Part shown: in pieces, positions 23,464 to 33,837 of the stretch
Numbering within the stretch: the stretch's first letter is position 1
Layout: the number at the start of each line of letters is the position of its first letter
Assembly: GCA_034401795.1 (NCBI GenBank)
Contig: CM067369.1
Span: forward strand, 140,442,496-140,506,495
Source: Chaetoderma sp. LZ-2023a
Lineage: Eukaryota; Mollusca; Caudofoveata; Chaetodermatida; Chaetodermatidae
DNA length: 64,000 nt
Direction of reading: 5' to 3'
Made by a program: the position numbers and the translations under genes
Notes under the pieces: generated by a model
Database searches by the model: none
What the model was told of the DNA's origin: nothing
The model's input: only the letters and a program-made list of their open reading frames with translations

Positions 23464-24882
23464 AAGCAGATTCAGACTTTGACTCAATAGATCAGAAATG
23501 CTCACAACATAGAATTTATAATAGCGCGTTTTTAGCTGCGGGTCAATAAACCATTATGTTTCTTAGTTAGTTAGTCAGTCAGTCACAAAAGTGCCTATTG
23601 TGCCTAGTGTTATCAGAAATGTGTTCGAAAGTACAGGAGAATGCCTTTTGCTACATCAAAATTGGCCAACAACTGAGTGAGATATCCCTGAAAACTGTTT
23701 TGCAAATAATGACTGAATATTGACAGCTTATTCCTGGCTGTCATTTCAAGAACTGTTTGTATTTAAGGCAATCAAACAAGGTGTATACACACAATCTAGT
23801 CTTAAGATATGTAGTGTAACAAAAGTAGGTCATTATGATGGCAGTGTGACCGAACTGTCATGCTTAACTCGCAGCTACTAAGATTTTATCGACATTGTTT
23901 TTTTTAGCTCAACTGGCCTGAAAGACAAGTGAGCTTATGTTATTGTGACCATCCCTCGTCCATCGGTTGTCTGTCTGTCATCATGTCCATTGATTTTTTC
24001 TTTAAACGCCTACTCATTAACCGTTTGGCAGATTTCAACCTAATTTGGCTGGAGGGACCCTATGGGGCTGGGTAGGCTTCAGAAAATGTATACATAATTC
24101 TGATTACTCCATTCTGCCTGGTAGTGCCCTAGACTTCTATTAAGACAGCAGGTGCTCAATTTCCAAACCAATATCTCTGAGAAAAGAGGTGGGCTTATGT
24201 TAGGTGTATTTCAAGAAAAAGTTGAACTCCATTCTCTAAAATGGTTAAAACTGATAGACAATAACATGAAAATTAAACACAATTTCACTGTACAAATTCT
24301 CACCACCTTGCGACTGTGTTTTAATGTATACCTCAAAAACATCATCTCAGAAGTGAAATTATTAAATGGGACCACCTAAATATTGTGTATCCTTTTACAA
24401 GTTTACTCATCATTAACCACTTGGCTGATTTCAACTAAATTCAATTGGAAGGACAACGGGATGCTAGGTTACAGAACTTGTATACAGAATTTTGATTGGT
24501 CAATGTTTATGAAATCAGTTAAAAGACTGACTGCTCCTCATTAACTGCTTGTGTGATTTCAACCAAAACTTGGCTGATAGGATGCTATTGTCATAGGCCT
24601 CAGAACTTGTACAAAGAATTTTGATTGGTCGATTTTTCCGGTGAACATCTTGGATTTTCCGAACATTTTAAAGATTTAGGAAAATTTTCCAGGTGAGCGA
24701 CACAGGTCCTTGGTTCTTTAAAATCAGTAGTTACACCGTGGTTCATAGTATTCATTGTATATTCATTACATATCGCCATCCCTTCCTGCTATTCTGTTTA
24801 CAAAGTTTTGAAACTGTTTCATATGTTCTAATCATGCTGACACGTTTCTTTCTTGCAGTGAATAGTTTATTTTGTGTTGTAG

Positions 24883-24964
24883 ATTTATGGCAATAGTCGA
24901 CAGTATTCTCCCGTATATGGTGCCAGCCTGGCATTACACTATGGGTGCCTATACGGGGCTTCAG
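24883..24964 (+). CDS. HECTD4: HECT E3 ubiquitin ligase (HECTD4-like), internal exon b
   Basis: An 82-nt exon between a TGTTGTAG acceptor and a GTAGGA donor. Its first base completes the Arg codon left open by the exon at 21,786-21,954; it then reads 27 codons, including VDSILPYMVPAWHYTMGAYT, and ends on a codon boundary. The phase match and the unbroken hydrophobic, Pro/Trp-containing peptide support a real exon. A second AG upstream (TTTCTTGCAG at about 24,858) would run into a stop in this frame and is not preferred. Confidence 0.75.
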
Positions 24965-25613
24965 GTAGGAGAGCTTAGATAGTACTTAATTCGTCCTTGT
25001 TATGGGTTTATTCATTTTGATGTTATCTGAATTATGTTTATGCATTCTAACTTTCTGATTTTTTGCTTTCCTGACTGGCACTGGTATTGGTATGGCTAGA
25101 ACTGGAAGCTTGGTTTAAATGGATGAATCCAATATGTTACTCAAGTATTGATATCAGAATCAATTACATTACATATTGGCTGACGTTGCAATCATAATTG
25201 ACAGACAATACTCCATCATGAACCTGGAATATTCCATCAGTTGTACAAATTGGATGTCTTTACTATTTAATAAACATTCTGTTGCCATAGGGAACAACAA
25301 ATCCCTGTCAAATTAGCTTCAAAATATTCAATAAAATGTTTAATAAATTGTCACTTCCCAAAGTACATGTAACAGTTCATACACAATGGTGGCAGACCTT
25401 TCGGCTTTCATGATGGACTCACGTCATCTTGGTTGTGACATCCTCTAACAAGTGACATGCATTTTGATTATGACATCAGATATTTGAGTGACAGATCGTA
25501 TTCCTACATGGAATATTTGATTTATGAGTCAAGTGCAAATGTGACATGGCATGCAGACTGCTCATGGCCTGGGTCTTTCCATTAAAATTGGCTCAGCAGT
25601 TAATGATGAGTAG
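24965..25613 (+). other. Intron 2 of the HECT gene, first part
   Basis: No gene. A decayed hairpin of the TGTTGAATATTTT family lies at about 25,270-25,345. The stretch 25,400-25,530 ('gtgacatgcattttgattatgacatcagata') resembles 37,905-38,035 near the other end of the same intron. Confidence 0.6.
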
Positions 25614-27385
25614 CAGTGTTGCCCACAACATCTGATTTTTGGGGGTCCCAAGGACCCCACACCCTCAGATTTGGGGGTCCCACTGTAAAATCTGGGGGTC
25701 CCATGGGGTCCTCATCTGAAATATGGGGTCCCATGTTTTTTTCTTCAAATAAACACAACACATTGATCTAATTATAAAGCACTTTATTAAACATGTTGAA
25801 AACAGTGCCAGTCATTCCAGTGGTAAATTTTCAAAATTATGTATTCTGTGATCTACAATGGTGGCTAAAATTGATCTATTGAAGTGGCCCTTGTATATTT
25901 AACTAATAACATTTGAACTGCATGTCAATACACAATAACTTAAAGCACTGTACTTGTTTGTTGTCTGATAAACCAACCTACATTGACAACCTTGTATGAT
26001 TAACATTTCCAAAGACCACAACATTAGTAATTAGCAAAGACCACTGCATTAATTTTTCTATTAAACCCTAACTTGGCTTTGGACGAATTGAAAAATTACG
26101 AGTATCTGGGGTGAGTTTGCTCAAGGACTACTTGACCTACTTCGATATAATGCGCGTGCATTTTTTATAATTTAACTGGAATGACCAAATATAGTGGAAT
26201 ACATAGGTTAAGAGCAGACAAAACAATAATTTATCAATCTGTAACGCGATTGTTGATTGGTTGAAGCATAGATAACGCATTAGCGTGTATCCAATAAGGA
26301 AGCTTGTATCGGTTTGAGCTACACACTGTTTGGGAAAAAAAAAATCAATATTTTAACGCATGCCTACCTGTAGATCGATGCACATCGCTGCTGGGATGAG
26401 CTTTTTAGTTGAGAAATTGGGAACACCGAACGCTCGAGTATTGCTAAACATTATAAAACACTAATCCATCAGTCAATTAATCAGCCGCTATTGCTAAATA
26501 AAAGATGGCTTATAGCGCGTATTGATACCGTTATTCAAACAGCAATACAAAGACATCGCCGCTAATCCGTCAAATGACCATTCAAATGTAAAAGATATCA
26601 CAATATCTTCCATATATTCCTTCATCCATTTAGATATTTTGATAAGTAAATAGAAAAAAATATTTTGCTTGTAAGTCGTTGCTGCTTTAGGCAAGTAGCC
26701 ATGCGCAAATTAATTTCAAAATATTCAGCAGATTAGTGATAACAACTTTGTGATCTGTCCAATGTTCTGATCTGTGAAAGGATTAAGATGCCCAGACACG
26801 TTTGTATACGCTTGATCAGTTGTATTGGATTTCTCAAGTGTGAGTTCCTCTAGAGGGCGATTCCACTGTTATCCAATCAAATACTGACACGTCATACTGA
26901 CGATTAGCACAACAGACAGAAACATGGCGGGTATTTTTGCAGTTTGTAGGCCAAACAAGGCGACTAACATCGGGCTTGTAAACTCATTACTTATAAAAAA
27001 TTAGATCAAATGGAATACTAAGGATGATTTGGGGATTGTGTTTACAATTAAATGTGGTGGTTGAATCTGATTTATGGGCATTAACAACTTTGAGTTGTGC
27101 AAGAAAACATACAACAAATCATAGTCTTAAACAACGCAGTAAGTTCGTTTTTATTGAACACACAATACATTAGGTATATTTTAAAAAGTAAAAACATGCA
27201 CAAATAAATATACACACACGATAATATAATCGATACTTAAGCACACACCAAAGTTACCAGTTTCCGTTACACTTTTTCACTGCGTCCCTCGTGCGTCCTC
27301 GGGGACGCAGAGGGTTAATTTGTATGCGTCGCTCTGCCATTTTTATGCGTATATACGTGCAAAAGGACGCATAAGGGCAACTCTG
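25614..27385. mobile_element. hAT-like non-autonomous DNA transposon with 8-bp target duplication
   Basis: The left end CAGTGTTGCCC and right end GGGCAACTCTG form an 11-bp inverted repeat with one mismatch. The exact 8-bp duplication ATGAGTAG flanks it at 25,606-25,613 and 27,386-27,393. CAGNGTTGCC termini with 8-bp duplications are typical of hAT elements. The left subterminal part is rich in GGGTCCC/GGGACCCC motifs, the right in GACGCA/TGCGTC motifs. A fragment of the TTAACCC palindrome family ('gccagtcattccagtggtaa') lies inside at about 25,808. No transposase frame is seen in 1,772 bp, so it is non-autonomous. Confidence 0.85.
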
Positions 27386-27917
27386 ATGAGTAGTTTGTTA
27401 ATCTGTTTCCTGCAAAATTTTGAAATTCCAAGAGAGTCACCAAAACATTGTGCAATCAAATTTCTGCACAGAACTTGTGAACGGTCCTACAATAGAGTCC
27501 TTCTAATCAAGTATGGTTGAACTCAACCTAACAGTTAATGAGTAGTAGTCTGTTAATCAATTGCTCGGACATTTTTGGAACTTTCGACAAGTACTGAACT
27601 CTACTGGTCTAGGGTAATTCGAGCTAAGTTTGTTTGAAAATGACCAAGCAGTTATTAGGAGTAGTCTTTTAAGCAATTCCCAAATCCAAGATTGTTGTTG
27701 GAAAAATTGACCAGTTAAGTTCCATTCTAGTGTCATTGCAGACACATTTTGTTGAAATTAGCTGAGCGGTTGATGAGTAGTTTTTAAGCAATTTTGGGAA
27801 ATTCTAAAATGGTTGCCATAAAAATGAAGCAATCAAATTTCAGTTTAGAGTTCTTGACCCTCCCAGACAAGCTTACTTGAAATTGAACCAGCAGTTACTG
27901 AGGAGTACTCTTTTAAG
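27386..27917. repeat. Degenerate tandem units, about 110-160 bp
   Basis: Repeats of 'agcagttaatgagtagtctgttaa', 'ttcgacaag/tccaagat' and 'gcaatcaaattt'. The hAT element at 25,614 inserted in this array; matching array sequence lies on both sides of it. Confidence 0.7.
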
Positions 27918-27985
27918 GAGAAAATTTTGGTCAACTTGGATTTCCCAAAAATGTTGAGGAAATCCAAGTTGACCAAAATTTTCTC
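27918..27985. repeat. Perfect 28-bp inverted repeat (hairpin)
   Basis: Arms 27,918-27,945 and 27,958-27,985 are exact reverse complements (GAGAAAATTTTGGTCAACTT and onward), separated by a 12-nt loop CAAAAATGTTGA. There is no mismatch in 28 bp. Confidence 0.95.
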
Positions 27986-28440
27986 TGTTCAGTCTACCTT
28001 CTTCAATCCGATGGATGACATGAATTGTATAGGCAGCCTGACGGTGTCATCATACACGGTTCATCACATCGGACCAGGTGGCATAGTGTCCCTTTCTCAG
28101 GCCAAAAATAACTTCTCTCTTGTCAAGTTGTTGACACACATTTTGATTTGGCCTGTAGCCTCTATTTAGAGTGGCCCATTCAGTCTTAACTCTGTTCTAC
28201 CACAGGGTCGTGACTTCTCTAAAGGAGACTGTGTTGTTGATCCGTGGTTGGCTGCTAACTGCCTTGGCAAGTTGGTCTGCCTGATATTTCTGCATAGGCA
28301 AGGATCCATTGTAGTACTGTCTTAGTCCCAGCAGCAAGCAAGGCCAGTTCTTTCCTCAGGCCTCTGAAACCTACCTGTACCACTTTACCTAAGTTTGCTT
28401 AAAATTGAGTGATTTTTATACCCAGGCCAAAAAATAGGAT
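27986..28440. other. Unassigned intron sequence
   Basis: I see no repeat or gene that I can name. A short open stretch after CACAG at 28,205 (reading GRDFSKGDCVVDPWLAANC) could be old coding sequence, but it has no phase support with the HECT exons. Confidence 0.4.
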
Positions 28441-28940
28441 TTGTATTATGTGATGGCGTTTACCGGCGGGCAAGCGGCAGAGTGGTTTCTGCACGATAAC
28501 TCCGCTCCGAATATTGACGATGATCCGAATTCCAAGATGGCCGCCAGCCATCTTGAAGATTGGTTTCTGTACGATAACTCCACTACCATTTATCAGATCG
28601 CTTTGAAATGTCATAGGATGATTGGACTAGGTCTAAGGAAGAAACCTATCGAAATCGACGCTGATCTGAAGTCCGAGATGGCCACCAGCCACTGACGATC
28701 ATTTTGAAAATTGGTTTTCGAATGATAACTCCAATTTTGTGTGGTGGATCGCTTTGAAACTTCATGGGATTTTTGGACCTGAGGAAGAAACATATCAAAT
28801 TTGTAGATGATCTGAAATCGAATATGGCTGCCAGCCACCGACTGCCATCTTGAAAATTGGTTTCTGGATGATAACTCCATGTTTGTTTAGTGGATCGCTT
28901 TGAAACCTCAGAGGATGACTGGTCTACTGGTCTGAGGAAG
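28441..28940. repeat. Degenerate tandem repeat, about 150 bp
   Basis: Three or four units share 'aagatggccgccagccatcttga', 'ttggtttctg.acgataactcc', 'gatcgctttgaaa' and 'gaggaagaaa'. The open frame across it (28,441-28,695) reads low-information repeat and is not counted as a gene. Confidence 0.75.
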
Positions 28941-29440
28941 AAATCGCTATTTTCTGATAGCTCTCAGTCATTGGTATGTCATCATGGCGGGGTATTATGC
29001 TCCGTTTTTGGAGCTCTTGTTAAGAAGATATGTTTTGAATGATTTGCAAATGATTTGGGAAAATACATGGCTGCAGAAACATTTACCACTAGATTTGTGT
29101 ATAGAAGTTCTGAGACCTCTCACCATAGTGTTCTGAGTATGTTTGATTTAAAATTGGTTGAGGAGGTAATGACATGAATGAGGAGTAGTCTTTTAAATAA
29201 TAAGTTGCCGGACTGCTGGACAGACATGACAGTCGCCATGGTATAAGCATGGTTTCAGGAGACTAACGTTAAAAGGTTAGTTTTTAGTTGTGGCTCGCAA
29301 CTAGCAGAAAGCTTGGTCTGTCAGTCGGTTGGTATGTATACAATTTGTGTTATTTTTGGCAAACCCATCAATGTCACAACTATTGCCTGCTTGTAGTTGT
29401 TTGATAGAACTGATATGAAGATGTCCATCCATCAAATCAC
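28941..29440. other. Unassigned intron sequence
   Basis: No gene and no repeat that I could align with confidence. Confidence 0.4.
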
Positions 29441-30200
29441 TTTCTCTCCTTAACGGGTTGACTGATTTCAACCATATTTGACTAGAAGGATCCTATGCTG
29501 GTATGCTCCAGAGCATCTATTCAGAATTTTAATTGGTCAATTTTTGGGGGTGAAAATCATAGATTTTATGAAAAATTTACCGGAAATTGTTAAAATGCTA
29601 CTCCTTAGCTGCTAGACATATTTCAACCAAATTTGGTTATACAGATTCTATGGTGGTAGGCTCTAGAAAGTCTATTCAGAATTTTGATTGATCAATTCTT
29701 TGGGTGAAAAACTTAGATTTTATGAAATATTTACCAGAAATTGTCAAAGCGCATCTACTTAGCTGCGTTGTGGATTTAAACCAAATTTGGCTGGAAGGAT
29801 TCTATGGCGGTAGGCTCCAGAACATCTATTCAGAATTTTGCTTGGTCATTTTTTTTTGGTGAATTTCTTATATTTTATCAAATATTTACTGGAAATTGTC
29901 AAAATGCGTCTTCTCTTTAGCTGTTGGACAGATTTCAATTTGGGTAGAAAGACCCTATTAAACCTCTATTCAAAATTTGCTATGGTAAATTTTTTTCGAA
30001 CAAAAGTGTAGATTTTATGAAAAATTTACCGAAAATTGTCAAAGCGCATCTCCTCCTTAACCACTTCGTGGATTTTAACCAAATTTAACTGGAGTGATCC
30101 TATGGTGGTAGACTGTAGAGCTTCTATTCAGAATTTTGATTGGTCTATTTTTAGCGACCGTCTTGGATATTCCAAAAATTTTCTGGAACCGTTTACAACG
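29440..30200. repeat. Degenerate tandem repeat, period about 155 bp
   Basis: The anchor 'aaccaaatttggctgga' or its variants recurs at about 29,468, 29,625, 29,779 and 30,078. Units also carry 'tctattcagaattttgattggtc', 'agattttatgaaaaattta' and 'gaaattgtcaaa'. It is the same family as in intron 1, and in inverted orientation at 61.4-63.5 kb. Confidence 0.85.
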
Positions 30201-30675
30201 CTAAGACTTTAACAAGGGCCCGATTTCAACAAAATTTAAGTGGAACGATCTTATCGCAGTAGGCTTCAATATATCAAATAAATTAGTCTCAAAATAATTC
30301 TTGTCTGTGAGGCATTAAAGGGTTATTAATTTAGTGTATAACTGCTGTGAGCCACCAGACAATAACTTCACTTGGCAATAACTCTGACCTCTGAATATTT
30401 TGGAAACAAGTTGACTGAAAGTGCCACCAACAACTTTCAGTCAAATTGTTTTCAAAATAATCAGCATATCCAGTTTCACCCCACGGAAAATGTAGTCTGC
30501 AGAAATTCATCTAAAACCACTTTAAACTATGATTGTATGAGTGCCAGTATCTTGTCAGTTAAATCACAGAATTGGATTAATGAATAGATGATATGCCCCT
30601 TCCATTTCTAGCTAAGCTCCATCCACTTTTTACATGTGTTGTAATCGGTTTGAAATTCTGAATGCTGAATTCCCA
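30200..30675. other. Intron sequence with a decayed hairpin
   Basis: A hairpin of the TGTTGAATATTTT family at about 30,395-30,470 has 'aactttcagtcaaattgttt'. The rest is unassigned. Confidence 0.5.
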
Positions 30676-30870
30676 TTTCACTTCAAGAGTATACTTACCT
30701 CCCTAATACTTTTGATATTGCTAAATATTGGCTTTCACTCAATAAACACTCAGATTTAAAACAGTTAGGTGCCCCTACTGGGCAGGGAGTCAGAGCGTAG
30801 TCTGGCGGATGCCAGCCCCACCACCGCGCATGCGCAGACTAGCACTTCCTCTTTGCTAGATTATTGGCAA
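30676..30870 (+). repeat. Left inverted terminal repeat of DIRS element 3
   Basis: The reverse complement of about 37,508-37,700, essentially identical apart from a small difference near the inner edge. It starts TTTCACTTCAAGAGTATACT. Confidence 0.92.
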
Positions 30871-31707
30871 AGAGATCACACATGTTTTTTTGTTCAATAG
30901 CTTTTTCGCTCTCTTAAACTGTTTAAGTGGTGTTTGTTTGGAGTGTTAGTCACTTTTTTGGATGGCGGATAGGAATACGTCGCCACAGGAGGACGGGGAC
31001 CTTTAAATCAGGTGACTTCTAGTAAAATTAGCGAGTTTTCTTCCCGGTGTATTGTGTTTCCGGGACTCGCGTTTACCGTGATAAGCGCCTTGGTTGGTTG
31101 GGTTATATCAACTCGGTGCTACCTAGGACTAATTTCTCTTTCTGTTTATGTCCACAGGTCTGTATGACGCTAGGTGGTGACGTCACAGTACCAGAGAATT
31201 AGTATTCTCTCCACCATGGTTCCATTTCCTACTAACACTGTTAGGTTATCTAACCAAATGAAAAATTATGTCCAGTGAGTTGGAGGCCTGGTATAAAGGT
31301 CTTCTCACTTTGCCCTCTTGTTCCAATTCCTTCCCCATGAGGTGGAGAGAGTTAAGAGGCGTGCAGATGGTGGAGTTTCCGGTTCGTCACGTTGGATGGT
31401 TTGTCTATACAAAGTGTCAGGTATCTAGTTATTGATAATGTGGTGATGTTAATTATTGTAAACAATCAAAGGGAGATAATTAACATTTTTGCCAGAAAAG
31501 AGTTATCTATATGTATCTGATGGTTGTGTAGTCAACTTATCCATTCAGCATACAATTCGTCTTTGCACTTGGATGTTTTGTTGGGATCGAATTTTTCCTG
31601 TCACGGGATTAATGACGTCATAATCAGCTGGCTATGTATTTATTAGCAATTCAAGCGCTAGGCTGGTTTTTGATGTATATTGATCTTTATGATCGTTTTC
31701 CTTCTCC

Positions 31708-33837
31708 TTGAGTTGGATTGAGTTTCTAAGCTTAACTAGTTGCTCATACTCCTTGTCCTTTGCCCTGTTTCAGGGACCGGGTTGCGCGTCCTGTGGACGT
31801 TTTATGCATGTGAAGTTCTGGCCGCATCTGTGTTATCGATGTAGCCCTTGTGGTCCATTGATTAATTGTGACATATGTAAGCACTGGGGGGGCGAGTTAA
31901 TGTCCGAATTCTTGTGCTGCTTACAGGCGACGGACAAGGTGGTAGTGGAGGAGAAGAAGAAGAAGCGGAAACGAGAGGTTGTAAGTAAGAAGGGTAAGGG
32001 GAAGGTCTCGTCCGCGGTGGATATGGAGACCTTCCGGACCGAGATGTTGGGAGAGATGAAGAGGACAATAAAAGATTTGGTTCCAGGGTTGCTTCGTGGC
32101 ATGCTTCCTGGACCAGATCCTTTATTGTCCTCATCATCGGCTTCGGAGCAGGTAATCCCCGCCTCTGGATCGATTTTCCTTAGTCCGCTTCCGTTGTCCG
32201 ACGATTCAGAGGTGGCCCCATTAGAGGGGGCGTTCCACGGCCCTGGCAGCAGGCTTATTGCCGCGCCGATAGGGGACCGTGGACGGTTGTCGCTGGAACC
32301 CGCTGGCTGCTTATCAGTCCAGGGGTATCCGCACGCCGCGGTGGCCAGTACCTCCTATGGCACCGTTCCTGGTCAGCCCGGGTTAGCTCTCTTTGCTGAC
32401 CCGGGGTCTAATCTTTCTGACCAGGGTGATGAGGATTACCTGCTAGGGTCGCCGTCTGACGACGTGGACATGGATGAAGACGTTTGTGCACCCCTCGCGG
32501 GGAATACAGGCGCTTTTTTCCACGGTATTACTCACCCTGGAGTAAGGTCCGCGGTTCAGGTGGTGGCCCAGGGCGCTGCTGATGGCCAGCGGTACCGCAT
32601 ACCTCGGCTTGCCGAGAGTGTAGCTGGTGCTGGCCGGGCCCGTGGTAGGGCTATATATACCCCGCGCTCTACCGCGGTGCCTGCTCCTGGTCAAACCAGT
32701 GATATTCTCATGCCGGTGCTGTCAGGCCCGCATGTTTTCCCTGGCTTGCCAGGTGTATCAGCGTACCCGCCGTCAAGCTCTACTGCTTGCGCTCAGGAGG
32801 AAGACGAAGGACCCCGTCTTGTAGAGCGCTCGCAGTTAGCCACGGAGGAGGATTGGTATGACGCTTGCCAGTGGTTGGTGAGCGTTAGGCCTGATCTGCC
32901 CGTGGAGCAGTCGGCTAGCCACCGTGTTCACACGCCGTGGTTAGCTGGGAAACCAACTGCTAACGCTATGCCTTCTCTGCCGCTGGCGGAGCATGTCGTT
33001 GACATGTTCAAGGCGGCGGAGGCGTCCATTAACACGAGTGGACGTCTCGCGAAGGCCCCTCGCGAGGTGGCCAGGCGTTGTCGCATCGTGCCCCTGGACT
33101 ACCAGCGGTACGGTGTGGTACCCAAGCCCAGCGTGGATGACCGCGCGGCTTTGGGTGAGGATACGCGGCCAGGATCCCGTTCTGACGCGGGGGTCTTGTG
33201 CGCGAACGCGTTGCGTTCGGCGAATACCGCGTTGCGTGATGCGGAGGAGAGTGGGAGGGCTTCGATTGCCGCTCTGTCCCACGTCTCCCAGCTGTTACAG
33301 GGGGTAGTAACGGCATCCGCATCGCGCCAGCCAGGCCCGCTCGCGGTCCAGCGAACCATCCAGGATGGTATTAACCTGGCGCTGGACTGTATGACGCGGG
33401 CGGTGACCAGGAGTGTCAGGGCAAGACGCACATTTGCCCTGGACAATCTGTGCCCGTCTCAGGACCTGTATAATAGGCTACTCCGTACGCCTATGACGGG
33501 TCCTGGTCTTTTTGGAGGTGAGGGATGTCGCCACCTCCAGGAGACGGTCACCCTGGTGTATAACCAGAGGGCGCTGCGCGAACAGTTTGAGGTACTGCGT
33601 CGTGCTAACGTTCGCGCCGCGGCCCCTGCGTATCGTCCCCTGCAGGCTCGAGGTGGTGCTGGCCAAGTCAGAGGCCAGCCGCCGTCGCAGCGCCGGCCTC
33701 GGCCGCGTGCGATTCGGCCAGCAGTGAGGGGGGCGCAGGCTCCTCAGCCGCCGTCAGCCAGGCAGCCGCCCGTGCACCGAGGTGCGCGCGGGGCGGGGCG
33801 GGTCGCGCGAGGATCTGGGCGTGGTTATCGTTCCTGA
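31708..33837 (+). CDS. gag-like protein of DIRS element 3
   Basis: A frame of 709 residues, the presumed nucleic-acid-binding structural protein of the element. A Cys/His-rich head at residues about 25-60 has the pattern CxxC...HxCxxCxxC...CDxC (CASCG, HLCYRCSPC, CDICK). A Lys/Arg-rich stretch (residues about 78-100), a long Ser/Pro/acidic middle with LLSSSSASEQ, and an Arg/Gly-rich tail ending near GSGRGYRS follow. It overlaps the start of the reverse transcriptase frame by 56 nt. The true amino terminus is uncertain: a polypyrimidine-AG (about 31,758-31,771) just before the Cys-rich head is conserved in all copies and could be a leader splice acceptor. Confidence 0.85.
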   Translation: MSWIEFLSLTSCSYSLSFALFQGPGCASCGRFMHVKFWPHLCYRCSPCGPLINCDICKHWGGELMSEFLCCLQATDKVVVEEKKKKRKREVVSKKGKGKVSSAVDMETFRTEMLGEMKRTIKDLVPGLLRGMLPGPDPLLSSSSASEQVIPASGSIFLSPLPLSDDSEVAPLEGAFHGPGSRLIAAPIGDRGRLSLEPAGCLSVQGYPHAAVASTSYGTVPGQPGLALFADPGSNLSDQGDEDYLLGSPSDDVDMDEDVCAPLAGNTGAFFHGITHPGVRSAVQVVAQGAADGQRYRIPRLAESVAGAGRARGRAIYTPRSTAVPAPGQTSDILMPVLSGPHVFPGLPGVSAYPPSSSTACAQEEDEGPRLVERSQLATEEDWYDACQWLVSVRPDLPVEQSASHRVHTPWLAGKPTANAMPSLPLAEHVVDMFKAAEASINTSGRLAKAPREVARRCRIVPLDYQRYGVVPKPSVDDRAALGEDTRPGSRSDAGVLCANALRSANTALRDAEESGRASIAALSHVSQLLQGVVTASASRQPGPLAVQRTIQDGINLALDCMTRAVTRSVRARRTFALDNLCPSQDLYNRLLRTPMTGPGLFGGEGCRHLQETVTLVYNQRALREQFEVLRRANVRAAAPAYRPLQARGGAGQVRGQPPSQRRPRPRAIRPAVRGAQAPQPPSARQPPVHRGARGAGRVARGSGRGYRS

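Larger units (their letters stand above)
21955..24882 (+). other. Intron 1 of the HECT gene: degenerate repeats, no gene
   Basis: It holds diverged units of about 157-160 bp with 'aaccaaatttggctgga', 'attttgattggtcaa' and 'aaaattgtcaaagcgcat' (about 22,020-22,900, again 23,990-24,660). It also holds palindromic units at 23,062-23,231 and 23,250-23,463, and a 75-bp direct repeat with 'tatgtagtgta' near 23,005 and 23,805. The open frames are chance. Confidence 0.75.

Noticed and set aside
28205-28320. Possible extra HECT exon (GRDFSKGDCVVDPW)
   Set aside because: The flanking HECT exons already join in phase without it, and no donor in a fitting phase was found.
31877-31927. Possible 50-bp intron (GTAAG...TTACAG) in DIRS gag, also suggested in elements 1 and 2
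   Set aside because: In element 3 the stretch is open in frame, and the same position in element 4 is plainly coding (CVKWSSAMVAEF against CKHWGGELMSEF), so it is more likely ordinary coding sequence.
32443-33446. Several minus-strand frames over 30-36 kb and 40.9-43 kb
   Set aside because: Shadows of the GC-rich gag and pol genes on the other strand.
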